Shown one piece after another: positions 53,936 to 64,000 of a stretch of DNA of 64,000 bases. Every line of letters starts with the position of its first letter. Position 1 is the first letter of the stretch. A model generated the notes under the pieces. It was not told the DNA's origin and did not search any database. It worked only from the letters and a program-made list of their open reading frames with translations. The translations under genes were made by a program, and so were the position numbers. The stretch is from Amorphophallus konjac (Eukaryota; Streptophyta; Magnoliopsida; Alismatales; Araceae), in the NCBI GenBank assembly GCA_022559845.1, contig CM040120.1, positions 170,110,334-170,174,333 of the forward strand, written 5' to 3'.

Positions 53936-56900
53936 TGTAATATCTCGGATTCTTCGGATCGGAATCGGAGAGCTATCGGATCGCTTTCGTGGGTCCTGAT
54001 ATGTGTTTTACGATCCACACAGATTTTTCCCTTGTATAACTTGCAGAACCCTGTGGAAAGTTGAACGTTGAGTTTTTCTACTCAAGGACGCTACAAGTGC
54101 ATTGTGCTCGTTCTGAGGATCGCGAAGACTATTTTTTCATATTTTTTTAAATTTATAGACTTTCATGCTAAAAAATGGATTTTAAGAAAATTGCTAATTT
54201 CCTATTTTTCTTTTTCTTCTTAATCCTTTTCCCTCCTCTCTCTCCCCTCACGTCTCTCACTTTCTCTCCCTCCGTTCTCTCTCCCCTCTTCTCCTCTCCC
54301 CCGGGAGCGCGACCAGTGCGGAGCTGGGTGAGGTGGTGATGGCGTGGAGCTGACCTGGAGCGTGATGGCGTGAAGACCGAAGCGTGGCATTGGCGCGATC
54401 CCTCAATGGATTCAAAGCTGATGTACGTTGTTCGTGTGATGGTTTTCGGTGTAATTTGGCTGTCTCGGCTAGCGACATCTTGATGGAGGTAGGGGGACAG
54501 ATGCCCTACTCTTTCCTTGTGTTCTCTTGCGATTTGGAGCCGAACGGTGTGAGTTTGAGCGAGTTTTGCCTTGGTTGGGTGAAATGCATGTTCTGGGGGT
54601 GTGAGCCGTGTTCGCCGTTCCAGGCTACAGTTTCTAGTTTAAATGGTTTCATTTGAACCCCTGGCATGTTGGGAATCTTTTCTCGCCAGTTTCATTGCAT
54701 TTGGTTGAGAATCGGAGCCGGTATGAGCCCGGCCACCCATGTGACTCATTTTGGCACGATTCGTTGGAATCGCCCGTTTCTTGCCTTTTAGTAGTTGTTT
54801 TGATCCATTCTGACTTGTGGAAGGTGTATACCGTGTCTAGGGTTGTTTCCCCATCCTTTAGACGTGATTGGGGCGTGGAAATACTGGGTTTTGAGCTTTC
54901 CTACTTTTTTCCTACTGTATCGGCTTAGCGATTCTTCCAGATACCGTTTTTGGTCTTTGGCGGCCCATTGGAGACCGCTAGGTTGAGTGTATAAGTCGGT
55001 TTGGCTTTGCGGTCTCGCGACCAACCGTAAGGTCTTTGTTTGCGGCCCTTAGAGGACCGCTAAGCTTTGCATAGTGGCCTGAGGAGGACCGCTAGGCTCT
55101 GAGTGACAGCCCAAGGGTGACCGCTACTCTCTACGTTGTGTTGGCTAAGTCAGTTCACTAGGTAATGGCCATGCGACTGCCCGCCTCTAAGGTGTTGCGG
55201 CCCCATCTGTGAGCGCCACCTGTCGTTTTATGTCGATTTAAGGTTTAAGTCGGTTCGGGCTAGCGGTCTAGCTCCGACCGCATGGGTGTCCTTGGCGGCC
55301 TTGGGGTGACCGCCAGGCTTTGTGTAACGATCCTAGGTAGACCGTTAGGTGGTTTTGACTGGTTAAGTCGGTTTAACTGTTTTGGAGTTTGACTGGGCGT
55401 AGCAGCCATGTTATGACCGCTAGAGTCAAGCTTGCGGCCCTGAGGAGACCATCTTGGGGCAGTAGCAGCCTTAGGCAGACCGCAAGACTCCTGCTTTTGT
55501 GTTTTTTTTATCTGGTTTTCTTGAAGGTAGTGGCCTTTGGATGACCGCCAGGTTAGTCTAGTGGCCAGGGTGAGACCGCCACCTACCCAGAGTGTTATTT
55601 TGTGTTGGTTTGATTTCCGGTTGATGTGGCTTTGACCCCTTGGTTAGCCCACTGTTCCATGGATGTCTTGGGTGTCCTATGAGGCTGTGACTGTGTAGTG
55701 TTTTGTGTGAGAGTGCCACTATACCGAGTAGTGTTTTGTGTTATATCGAGGGTCATTATGGTTTCTGGTCAACCCGGTTATGACCCAGCGGTTGACACAT
55801 GACCTCGTGAGTGTCTCATCTATCCTGTGAGGATTGAGACATGGCTTGGATGCTTAGAGGTATCGTCTTACCTCAATTTCTGTGTCCATGTGGTTCGAGG
55901 GCTTTTGGTGATCCCTCAGGTTCCGTGCTTCGTGTAATGCAGAATTGTGAGTCCGTTGTGGGGCTCGAAGCCGAGGACTCATTGTTGTTATTATTGCTGT
56001 TATAGATCCAGTTGTTTTATGCCGTCTTCCATAATGTGTTTACCATAGTTTTTGGCTTAGGGACTAGACTGATTAACAGCGTGTTGCTATGATGTGTGAC
56101 AATCTTGACCCGAGTCTTGTGACTCAATGATCGTTGTCAGCAAGTCTGGTGGACTATCCTGAGTCTGGTAGCAGTTGTGTACTGCATTGTGCTATGTAGT
56201 ACGTGCGACAGGTGTGTGCTGAGCCTATTTGTACTTCGGTGTTTGATGTTTTGAGTCTCTGTGTCTAGTGAGCCCCCACTAGTCGTAACCTAACGACACT
56301 TTCCTATGTGTCAGCGCACCTGGGAGTGGTGGCGGGCCTAGTTCCTGATAGACGGTTTTTAAGCTAGTTTTCGTGGGCCCCCTTGCTTTAAAGTAGTGTC
56401 CTACTCGGGGGGAAACTAGCTAGAGGCCTGGCTCAAGGCATTGGGCTTGTGTGTGCACACGTGGTCAAGGGCGGTTGGACGAGCGCCGATGGGCGTGACC
56501 CTGACTAGTCACTTGTTACTGTTGTTCCTTGTACTTGGTTCTTTGTGAGTGCCTCAGTTGCCGCCGTGCTAGGCGTGTGCGAGATACTTGAGGCGTAGTG
56601 TAAGACGTCAGTGGACACATTTGGCTATTCTTCTAGTGAGGAGGTGCTTCTGTCACATGACACGATGACTTGTGTTTTGGTGACTAGTTTCCATCATGAT
56701 TGATGTGACTTGTCGGGTAGTCTGTGTTGGCTTCACCCGCGGTCTAATCTAGTGTACCATGCACGACGGTGAGCTCGTGTATGTTTGTGCCTTTGACTGT
56801 GTAGGTCTTTGGTAGGTTTTACCTATTTTGGTAGGCTTTTCACGATAGGGTTTCGTGATTCGACAATGGATCGGTAACGCCCGACATTGTGAGATTGGGG

Positions 56901-57452
56901 TTCACCTTTCTATTGCTGTTCAGAGTAGTTTAGATGGCCGAGGTTCCTTCGGCTACCGTGTTTTGGCGTTATGTCTTTCCTCATTACTTTTACAGTTGTT
57001 ACTCCGGTTGTTACTGCTTTGCTTTAGTGTAGCACTGCTATTACTGCGTGTTTTGTGGTAGGGTTCTGTGGGATCCCTACTGAGCCAGTGACACTAGGCT
57101 CAGCCCTAACTTTTCAGGTGTAGCAGTTCTTCCTCCTGCTGGGCGATACCTGTTGCGTGGTTCTTAGTTGCCAGCGTTGCCAGTGTCGGGTTTCCCCCAA
57201 CTTGAGAGTACGTTCTCTTTCCTATTGGACTGTACTTGTGTTTCTGTTGGACTGGACTCTATTACTTTAATTGTTATAGAAAATGTAATTTTATTTCTGC
57301 TACTTTAGCAATCTTGATCATTGAAATTTAATTGCTTACTGCTTTATCTGGAAGTTCAATGTACGATATACTGTTCTATCCCTTCGGAACTTTTCCGCTC
57401 TTGGGAGGCCTCACAGGTTCCAAGTGGTATCAGATTTACTCGGTATCCGGAG
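53936..57452 (+). mobile_element. LTR 'C' (chromovirus type), nearly complete, 3' end cut by SIRE-2
   Basis: It starts TGTAATATCTCGG after CCCTT (53931-53935, candidate duplication). It follows A and B in order: ACGATCC (54010), GTGTGCACACGTGGTCA (56451), GGATCCCTACTGAGCC (57071), GGGAGGCCTC (57401). It ends at CCGGAG, where A and B have about 15 more bases. A more diverged subfamily: its dyads use GCGGCC/GCGGTC arms instead of TAACG. No coding frame is seen. Confidence 0.85.
54905..55595. repeat. Dyad-module array in LTR C (GCGG/CCGC arms)
   Basis: Examples: GGCGGCCC facing GACCGCTAGG (54959-54985), TGCGGCCC facing GACCGCTAAG (55042-55068), TAGTGGCCAGG facing GACCGCCAC (55558-55582). The position and spacing match the arrays of A and B though the arm sequence has shifted. 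Confidence 0.78.
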
Positions 57453-59444
57453 TGTTGGGTCCCGTAGTGCAGGAACATGGATCTAGAGGGGGGTGAATAG
57501 ATCCCTCCACTAAAAATATGTCCAATTAAAAACTCAAACTTACTCACAGCGGAATTAACAAGATTAATAAGATTGAGGAATTTAAACTAAATAGTATGAA
57601 CTTAATTCTCTCAATCTTACCGAGCTCACACGAATGCGTAATAGAATAGACAGCAAAGCACACATAATATCACGAATCAAACCATAAGACACGGGGATTT
57701 TTTAGGTGGTTTGAGATCACGACGGGCTCCCTACGTCTACCCCTTACCAAACCGATAAGGCTTTCTCAAACACGCTACAAACCGTAGCAACCATGGGGAC
57801 TAACCCCACACACACGGGGTAAAAACCCCAACACACATGCTGCGAATGTAGCAAACATGGGGATTTCTCTCCACACACACGAGGTAAAAACCCCAACACA
57901 CACGCGGATACCCACCGCACAAAATGACGCACAAGCGTTAACACAAACCACTAGGAGAATCCACTCTCCGAACCCACACACAAAATACTCGTTTAGGAAT
58001 GTGTACAACATCCAGATATGGATACAATCAGCCCAAAACAACTTCTTAAAATAGAAACAAAGAACATATATGAAATGTAATGCTCCCCCTTTTCAAAACG
58101 ATCCGGCTCTTCTTGGTTCGAAGTTAGATGATCACAATTCCGGCATCATCTTGTTCCTCTCCTCGAGCTGCTCCTTTTCCTCTTCTATCACGAGCTCCAA
58201 AGATGCCTTGATGTAGATGATAACCTCTTTGCAAGAGCTCCTCTTCCTTTTCCCCCTTTTCTTCTCCTACAAGATAGAACAAATAAGTATTAGGGTTCTT
58301 CTTAAGCAAATTCGGAGCACATGTTCATATATATAGAAGAATGGCCAAAAGACTCATATAACCCTCCTAAAACATGTTAGAAACACCCTCATAACATTAG
58401 GAACCTTTGGGGGGTAGTTTGGTAAAGTTTCATGGGATTTAGAATGGGTTTAGATCGGATCCAGAAATCATGTGCCAGAAGGGTCGACCCTTGGGGTCAA
58501 CCCTCGTGCAGACAGAGGTTGACCAGAACCAAAACAAAAATCCAGGACACAAGGGTCGACCACTGGGGTCGACCCTTGCAGTGCAGGCAGACAACAGGAA
58601 TTTATTTTTGTTCAGTCCAGAAACTATAAGGGTCGACCCTATGGGTCGACCCATGTCAGTAAAGGTTGGAAAAACTCATCAAACCTCCATGAATTCAAGA
58701 AAAAATAAATGAATAAATATTACCATAATCCCATGAAGATCAACCATGAATTTCCATCCTAAAAAATATGATAAAGCAAGAGGTTAGATGAGAATCAAAA
58801 TCCTTGCATCAAGCATTAACACGTAGAGCATGTTCACATTAAAATACATCATTGAACCTATTCAAACATGTATTTGGCTTCTTATATCAATCAACAAAAA
58901 CACATTCCACCATATGACAAGTTTTTGTTATGATGAAATTGAATCTCTCAAACAACCAAATATAATGACATGGGAGCTCAAACATATAATAGATTTCTTG
59001 AAACAACCAAGTCTTCAACATCAAAATGCTTCATTACCTAAATGTTAACAATTATGCCAAATGCAAAGCATGGGAACTCATTCATTCAAATGGCATTCTT
59101 GTTGATAAAAACTAACATTCATGAAGCCTTGTTTCACGAGGAGCATTGTCATAAATATATAATCTTCAAATCGCATGCATCACATGCATCACACACATTA
59201 GGAAATATCCAAACATGCAAACATGTTTTCTCACGTATTCTCATTAAGTACACGGCATATGCATTCTTTCAAGCATGTTTCACAAATTCATTCTCATTCA
59301 ATACAAAGCATTCTCAATCAAGCTTTCACACACAAACATGAATAACCATTCAAGCACAAGGCCAAGCGACAAAGTCACAAATGAATCCACATAATAGAAT
59401 CACAATAACAAAATTTTATAATCATCAAAATCACGTACACAACA
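57453..59444 (-). repeat. SIRE-2 3' LTR ('D')
   Basis: On the minus strand it starts TGTTGTGTACGTGATTTTGATG at the right end, next to a polypurine tract, and ends ...GGGACCCAACA at 57453. That end is homologous to the end of solo LTR E. It carries three GGTCGACC dyads (58482-58655), the reversed box CCTACGTCTACC (57730) and CA/GT-rich tracts (57800-57990). No coding region is seen. Confidence 0.83.
58482..58655. repeat. Three GGTCGACC dyads in LTR D
   Basis: GGGTCGACCC...GGGTCAACCC (58482-58504), GGGTCGACC...GGGTCGACCC (58552-58576) and GGGTCGACCC...GGGTCGACCC (58630-58652). Each is about 25 bp with a 5-7 base centre. They are spaced about 75 bp apart. Confidence 0.92.
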
Positions 59445-61165
59445 ATCTCCCCCATTTTGATGATGACAAAATATTATGCATTAATGCTCTCTCCCCCTTT
59501 GACATGATCAGAAATGGAGATCATAATGGGGAATTCATGATAGTAGCAAACCAAAAACCAACATTGCTTTCTCCCCCTTTATCATTGACAAAAGAACGAC
59601 GGACAATGGGGTTATTAAGAGAATCATATGCACAATATGCTAAAAAAGATGCAATTCAAAATATGCATGTGTGAATGCTATAAATGCCAAGTATGCACAA
59701 TATGCACACTATGCATGAACTAATTGCACAACTTTGAAATGCAAGTATAGACAATATGGACATGCATAGTGTAAGTAGAATGATCATGTATGATTGACCT
59801 CCAAGTAGATAAATGTATATTCATGAAATTTAGCTATCCCATTTTATTTAAAGTGAGGGGATAGGTGTACGAAAACTACAGGTGAGTCAGTAAAACCAGA
59901 ATGCTCATGTGTACACCTAGGGGATTGTGCAATCATATAGGAGAATAAAGTGATTAACATTAAAATAGGCTTTAGCCATATGGATATCCAGATTTTCAAT
60001 TAAACACTAGAGTAATTACACAGACTGCATTTCAATGTAGAGAACAACGTATTGGAGACTTTGCTCTGTCTCAATCAATTTTTCATCAAAATTTTTCTCA
60101 AAAATTTTCACATTGACAATCTGAATTTTTGTTAGAGTGATTAGGTTCAAATAATTCCTTTTTACGTGAGGAGGCACATGGAGCTCATGCCAGACTCCCC
60201 AGTTACTCAGAATATTGAACTATTTCACTTCATTTTGAACATAAATACTATAGTATAACACCTTTCAGAAATGAACCACATCACGTCTCAAGTGACGTGT
60301 ATCTAGTTTACTCAGTGAGACTAAGCATTGCTTTGCCTTTCATTTCATCCAAATTTTTCAAGCTGAGGTAGGCAGCTTTTTCCTTAACTGTCTCTTCATC
60401 ATTCATGCTGCAAGTTTAATTTCTTTAGAGTGTTGATGAGAAACTCCTGATTCCTTATGAATAACACTCAATTTCACATTAGAGTGCATGAAGTGTGCGA
60501 ATTTGATTTAGCATTTATACCGAAAACATTATGAGCACATAACAATGCAACTCCCCCTACATAGATGCACTTATTAAATCTTTACTCCCACTGAGTGTAT
60601 GACAAGAAACATTCCAGTGATGACTCAGATGTAAAGTTATTTATCAAGGGAGTGTAAGGTCTTAAAACTTTCAAGGAAGGGGTTGTAGCATATATTAACA
60701 TGCAAGCACACAGTGATAAAGTATGCAAAATGCAGTATAGAATGCATCATGAATGCAGAATTTTAGATTTTATTTGAATGTTCCAATGCACCTAATGCAT
60801 AAACTCTTATGCATGCAACCTATAACAACATGAGAATGCAATGCAAGATGCAAAAGCAAGACGCAAAAGCTTGATTTTTAGAACATCATGACAGATTGCA
60901 TAAGGAAGCATACACATTCAAATGATGAACAACAACCATTTTTAGAAATTTTACCTTCTTGAAACAAGAAAGATTTTCAGATTCAATTTGAAAGCACGTG
61001 CAAATCAAGGCAATTTGATTTCATTCAAAAGACATGTGTCCACATTAGCCAAACAATTAAATTTCTAAATTTTGGTATAAGGCGGAGAACTTTGATCCTA
61101 GGATCAACTCACGCATGGTGTTAGCTTCCTGACAGACCTAATCTGTCATTTCACATAACAGCATT
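59445..61165 (-). mobile_element. SIRE-2 3' non-coding internal region
   Basis: It begins with a minus-strand polypurine tract (AAAATGGGGGAGAT, ending at 59445). The rest is A/T-rich, with many GCAT/ATGC words, and has no domain-bearing frame. Known: SIRE elements can have long regions between pol and the 3' LTR. No env-like coding region could be recognised. It is cut at 61165 by Chromo-2, with candidate duplication GCATT (61161-61165). Confidence 0.6.
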
Positions 61166-63443
61166 TGTGACGACCCAGAGTTCAGGATACCGATATACCG
61201 ATAACATCGATGCACCGATACCAAGAACTGGGGAAGCCACCCAAGAGGCTGATGAGGCCCCTGAAGGGTTAGTGAAGTTTATCGAGGGGATGCATAACGA
61301 ATTGCAATTTGGAACGCGCATATTACATTTAAGCAATAAAATTAAGACAAGTGCGGAAGCAATTAAAAAATAACCAGAGTGATATTATATAACTAGTCCA
61401 GAAGTACAAGAGTACTAGTCCAAAAAGTACAACTACGCGGGGTATACCCCGGCAAAAGTGCAACAGAGCCTCACAAAGGCGACCCGTCAACTGTTGGCAA
61501 CTAAGCACGGTCTCCGAGCAACCTCACAAAACACCGGGAGACGGCGGGCGCGGCTCACCTGAAAGGAGAAGGGTGAGTCACAGCCAGACTTAGTAGGGGT
61601 CGCGCGGATCCCTACCTCACACTAAACAAGCATGCATGCGAAGATAAAGGTAATAGGGCATGCATTTAAATAAAATAACAGGCATTGGCATGAATAACTA
61701 ATCACAAGAAAGCTGTAAACTCTAACTAAGCAGGTATAACAGCTAACACATGCCAATAATAATTAAATGCAAGCGACTGAAACTAAATCTACCAAATAGA
61801 ATAAGTCGTAAATAATCCAAGCAACAAGGAAGGACAGCCACTGGGAGCAGAAACCAGATGCGTCCACTGACGACTTACACTGCGTCTCAAGCACTCGCAG
61901 TCGGTAAAACGACAAGCTGAGCGCGTAAACAGTACCAAACCAAGTGACCAGTCAGAGTGACACTTGTCAGTGTCAGTCCACAACCTCTGACCACGTGTGC
62001 ACACACTGAATCTAGCCTGAGCCAGGCCCTCTAGCTAGTTTTCTCCCTCGGTAGGACGCTACCGTTGGCCGGGAGCCCACGGAACAAGCTTACAAACCGT
62101 GTACGGGAAACACCCCTCCGCTATCCCCAAGCGGGTTGGTACTCAACAGACCTAGGGCAACAACAGTGGCTCCATTGCAAGGAAAGAAAAGCTACTCTAT
62201 TGGGATTAAAAACATGCCATTGTACAATACAATAACTTAAACATGGCATATATACGTAATGGAACGCTTAACGAAAAGGACGCGTCCGCCCCTACCCGTT
62301 ACATCCACCGAAGTTCCAGCCCAAACGAACGAAAACAGAATGTAACGGTAGGGGCACAGCGCGTTACATCAACTGTAACGCGTTGGACCCTCACCGTTAC
62401 ATCCACCCGAGGCCAAAAACCACGCATAGCGTTCTAAAACCATTAACAGGCGATATAACGCGCTCGCTTAGGCGCGTCGGGTTGACCTGACGGCCGGCCG
62501 ACTGGCCGTCAGGCTCACCGCCTCACCCGGTCAACGCGATTCAATGGGCGAGTAACGGATGGGAGCCCCACCGTTACTCTCAAAATAACGCCCCGTCAAC
62601 GGGCCGTTATATAGAAATAACGCGTCCTCCAAGGACCGTCAGGCGTGTGACGGTTCCTGGAAGGACCGTCACACCACCTGGGACGCGGGCGGGTTCGGTT
62701 TGAAAATCGGTTCCCTCCCGGATGGCGAAAATTGTCGGGTAACGACGTAAAACCTGTTTCCTGTCAAACCATACATCCCAAACAACAGTATAACAGCTAA
62801 AAACATCACATGCAAAGCCCATAATGCATTAATCTAAAAAATTTAGGCTAAAACCCCACAAATAGAAAAAATGAACATTATGCATGCTACGGGGTTCTAA
62901 TCAAACGAACTACCTACAGGAATTGATCCTAGCAAGTTCAGGAGTCCATCCCCCTACCTCTTGCAAGCCGAAACGGCCGGAAACGCCGCATGCACGGGGG
63001 AGGGTTCACGGAGCCTTCACACACCGTCCCGCTCCCATGATCACCGAACCGTGCCAAAATGGGTACCCACACGTTCCTCTCGACGCGAGGAATCCACCGG
63101 CACCAACCACGCTTCAATCCGACGTCGTCTCGCCTGCTTTCCCTAGGAGAGGGCAGAGGGCGATCGAATGAAGAGAGAGAGAGCGTGAGAGAAAGAGATC
63201 GATGGGGGAGAGAGAGAGGGTGTGAGGGTGAAGGATTAAAAGAAAAAAAATAAAATTAAAAAATATATAATATAATTATTATTAATATTAAAATCTTATT
63301 AATTTCTAATACCCCTCAATTAACTGCAAATAAATCTGGAAAAATACCAGAAAAATTCCTAAAAATACAGGAAAATAGTCAAAAATTCTAGAACAAATAC
63401 AAGATCCAAACCACTAAGGATCCACTAAGGCACAGGCCTTACA
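61166..63443 (-). repeat. Chromo-2 3' LTR
   Basis: 2278 bp. On the minus strand it starts TGTAAGGCCTGTG and ends GGGTCGTCACA. It shares conserved blocks with solo LTRs A and B in the same relative order (GGTAGCGTCCTACCGAGGGA reversed near 62040, GGATCCGCGCGACCCC near 61590). This shows that A, B and C are LTRs of chromodomain gypsy elements. Dyads lie at 62265-62685. Confidence 0.92.
62265..62685. repeat. Dyad-module array in the Chromo-2 LTR
   Basis: Eight or more units. The best are CCTGACGGCC facing GGCCGTCAGG (62487-62514), GTAACGG facing CCGTTAC (62551-62577) and GTGACGGTTCC facing GGACCGTCAC (62646-62673). Arms reach 10 bp with centres of 6-8 bases. Confidence 0.87.
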
Positions 63444-63458
63444 GTCCCTCCCTCCTAA
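63444..63458 (-). other. Polypurine tract of Chromo-2
   Basis: The minus strand reads TTAGGAGGGAGGGAC directly before the LTR start TGTAAGG. Confidence 0.85.
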
Positions 63459-63522
63459 AAGAAATTTCGCCCTCAAAATTTACAACAACGGAAAAGGGGG
63501 AAACTGAGAAAAGACTTATACC

Positions 63523-64000
63523 TCACTGGAATAAGAAAGGAAAAAGCTGACGCATCTCATCTTCACGTTCCCAAGTGGACTCATTACCATAGTGATGCTG
63601 CCAAGCAACTCTTACCAGAGGGATAACCTTATTTCTCAACCGCTGCTCACGACTGTCTTCAATTCTGATAGGAAACTCTGGCGTAGACAAATCAGCAGTC
63701 ACCTCGGGCCAAACTGAATCATCGAGAACATGAGAAGCATCTGGCACATATTTCCTCAACTGAGAGACGTGGAACACATCATGAATAGCTTGCATAGCCG
63801 CTGGTAGTTGCAATTGATAAGCTACCGGACCCACAGCTTCAACAATAGGAAACGGGCCAACATATCGCGGACTAAGCTTTCCACGCTTCCCAAACCTAGA
63901 AACACCCTTCATCGGAGATACTTTAACAAACACCATATCTCATGGCTCAAACTGTAGTGGACGTCTGCGCTGATCTGCATAGCTTTTCTGTCGACTCTGG
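63523..64000 (-). pseudogene. Integrase C-terminus and chromodomain of Chromo-2, running off the window
   Basis: The minus-strand frame enters at 64000 (RQKSYADQRRR, end of the integrase core region). It meets an in-frame TGA at 63942-63940, where relatives have Gly. It then reads MVFVKVSPMKGVSRFGKRGK, SPRYVGPFPIVE, IHDVFHVSQLRKYVPD and the chromodomain LRNKVIPLVRVAWQHH...STWEREDEM, stopping at 63523. Only one stop is visible, so the element is probably younger than Chromo-1. Tekay/Del-like by its chromodomain. Confidence 0.87.

Noticed and set aside
59381..59674. A possible env-like gene in the SIRE-2 3' region
   Set aside because: Frames are short, begin inside the LTR, and show no signal peptide, membrane segment or conserved domain.

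Overview
The window is repeat-dense plant nuclear DNA made entirely of nested LTR retrotransposons. I see no ordinary host gene, tRNA, rRNA or CRISPR array. The plant origin rests on the lineages present: a Tat-type (Ogre/Retand-like) Ty3/gypsy element with a second, archaeal-type RNase H; chromodomain gypsy elements resembling Tekay/Del; SIRE-type copia elements; and genes with a plant mobile domain (PMD). The species cannot be named from this sequence.

Layout. (1) 1-25282: a young Tat element on the + strand. Its 5' LTR is cut by the window start; its 3' LTR is about 23032-25282. It has three open, overlapping gag-pro / RT / RNaseH-INT frames (2195-10313), then a 13 kb region holding four spliced genes on the opposite strand. 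(2) 25283-26200 and 41181-43383: pieces of an older minus-strand chromovirus ('Chromo-X'), split by the Tat element and by Chromo-1. (3) 26201-41180: a complete but decayed minus-strand chromovirus ('Chromo-1') with 5-bp target duplications AGGAC. Its 3' LTR holds a 3.76 kb solo LTR ('A', 28874-32635). (4) 43384-53935: a decayed plus-strand SIRE copia element ('SIRE-1'), broken by solo LTRs B (43508-47256), E (51087-53771) and C (53936-57452). (5) 57453-61165: the 3' LTR and 3' non-coding part of a minus-strand SIRE-like element ('SIRE-2') lying in LTR C. (6) 61166-64000: the 3' LTR and integrase/chromodomain end of another minus-strand chromovirus ('Chromo-2').

The most unusual part is the antisense gene cluster of the Tat element. 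Gene 3 (16803-19890) can be read through seven exons and six phase-0 introns with canonical GT-AG borders as one open 745-codon protein: an acidic start, a PMD-like core and an R/E-rich coiled coil. Gene 2 (15205-16437) is open but lacks the PMD. Genes 1 and 4 have frameshifts. Three of the genes have a clear TATA box 80-100 bp upstream of the ATG. An array of GC-rich palindromes, also present in the Tat LTRs, fills the promoter and first intron of gene 3.

A second theme crosses element families. Almost every LTR here carries short dyads of about 25-30 bp, each family with its own arm sequence: GGCGTCCAGG arms in Tat, TAACGG/CCGTTA or GCGGTC/GACCGC arms in the chromoviruses, GGTCGACC arms in the SIRE elements. 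I know no name for this and report it as the main structural puzzle. All boundaries, splice sites and counts were read by eye.
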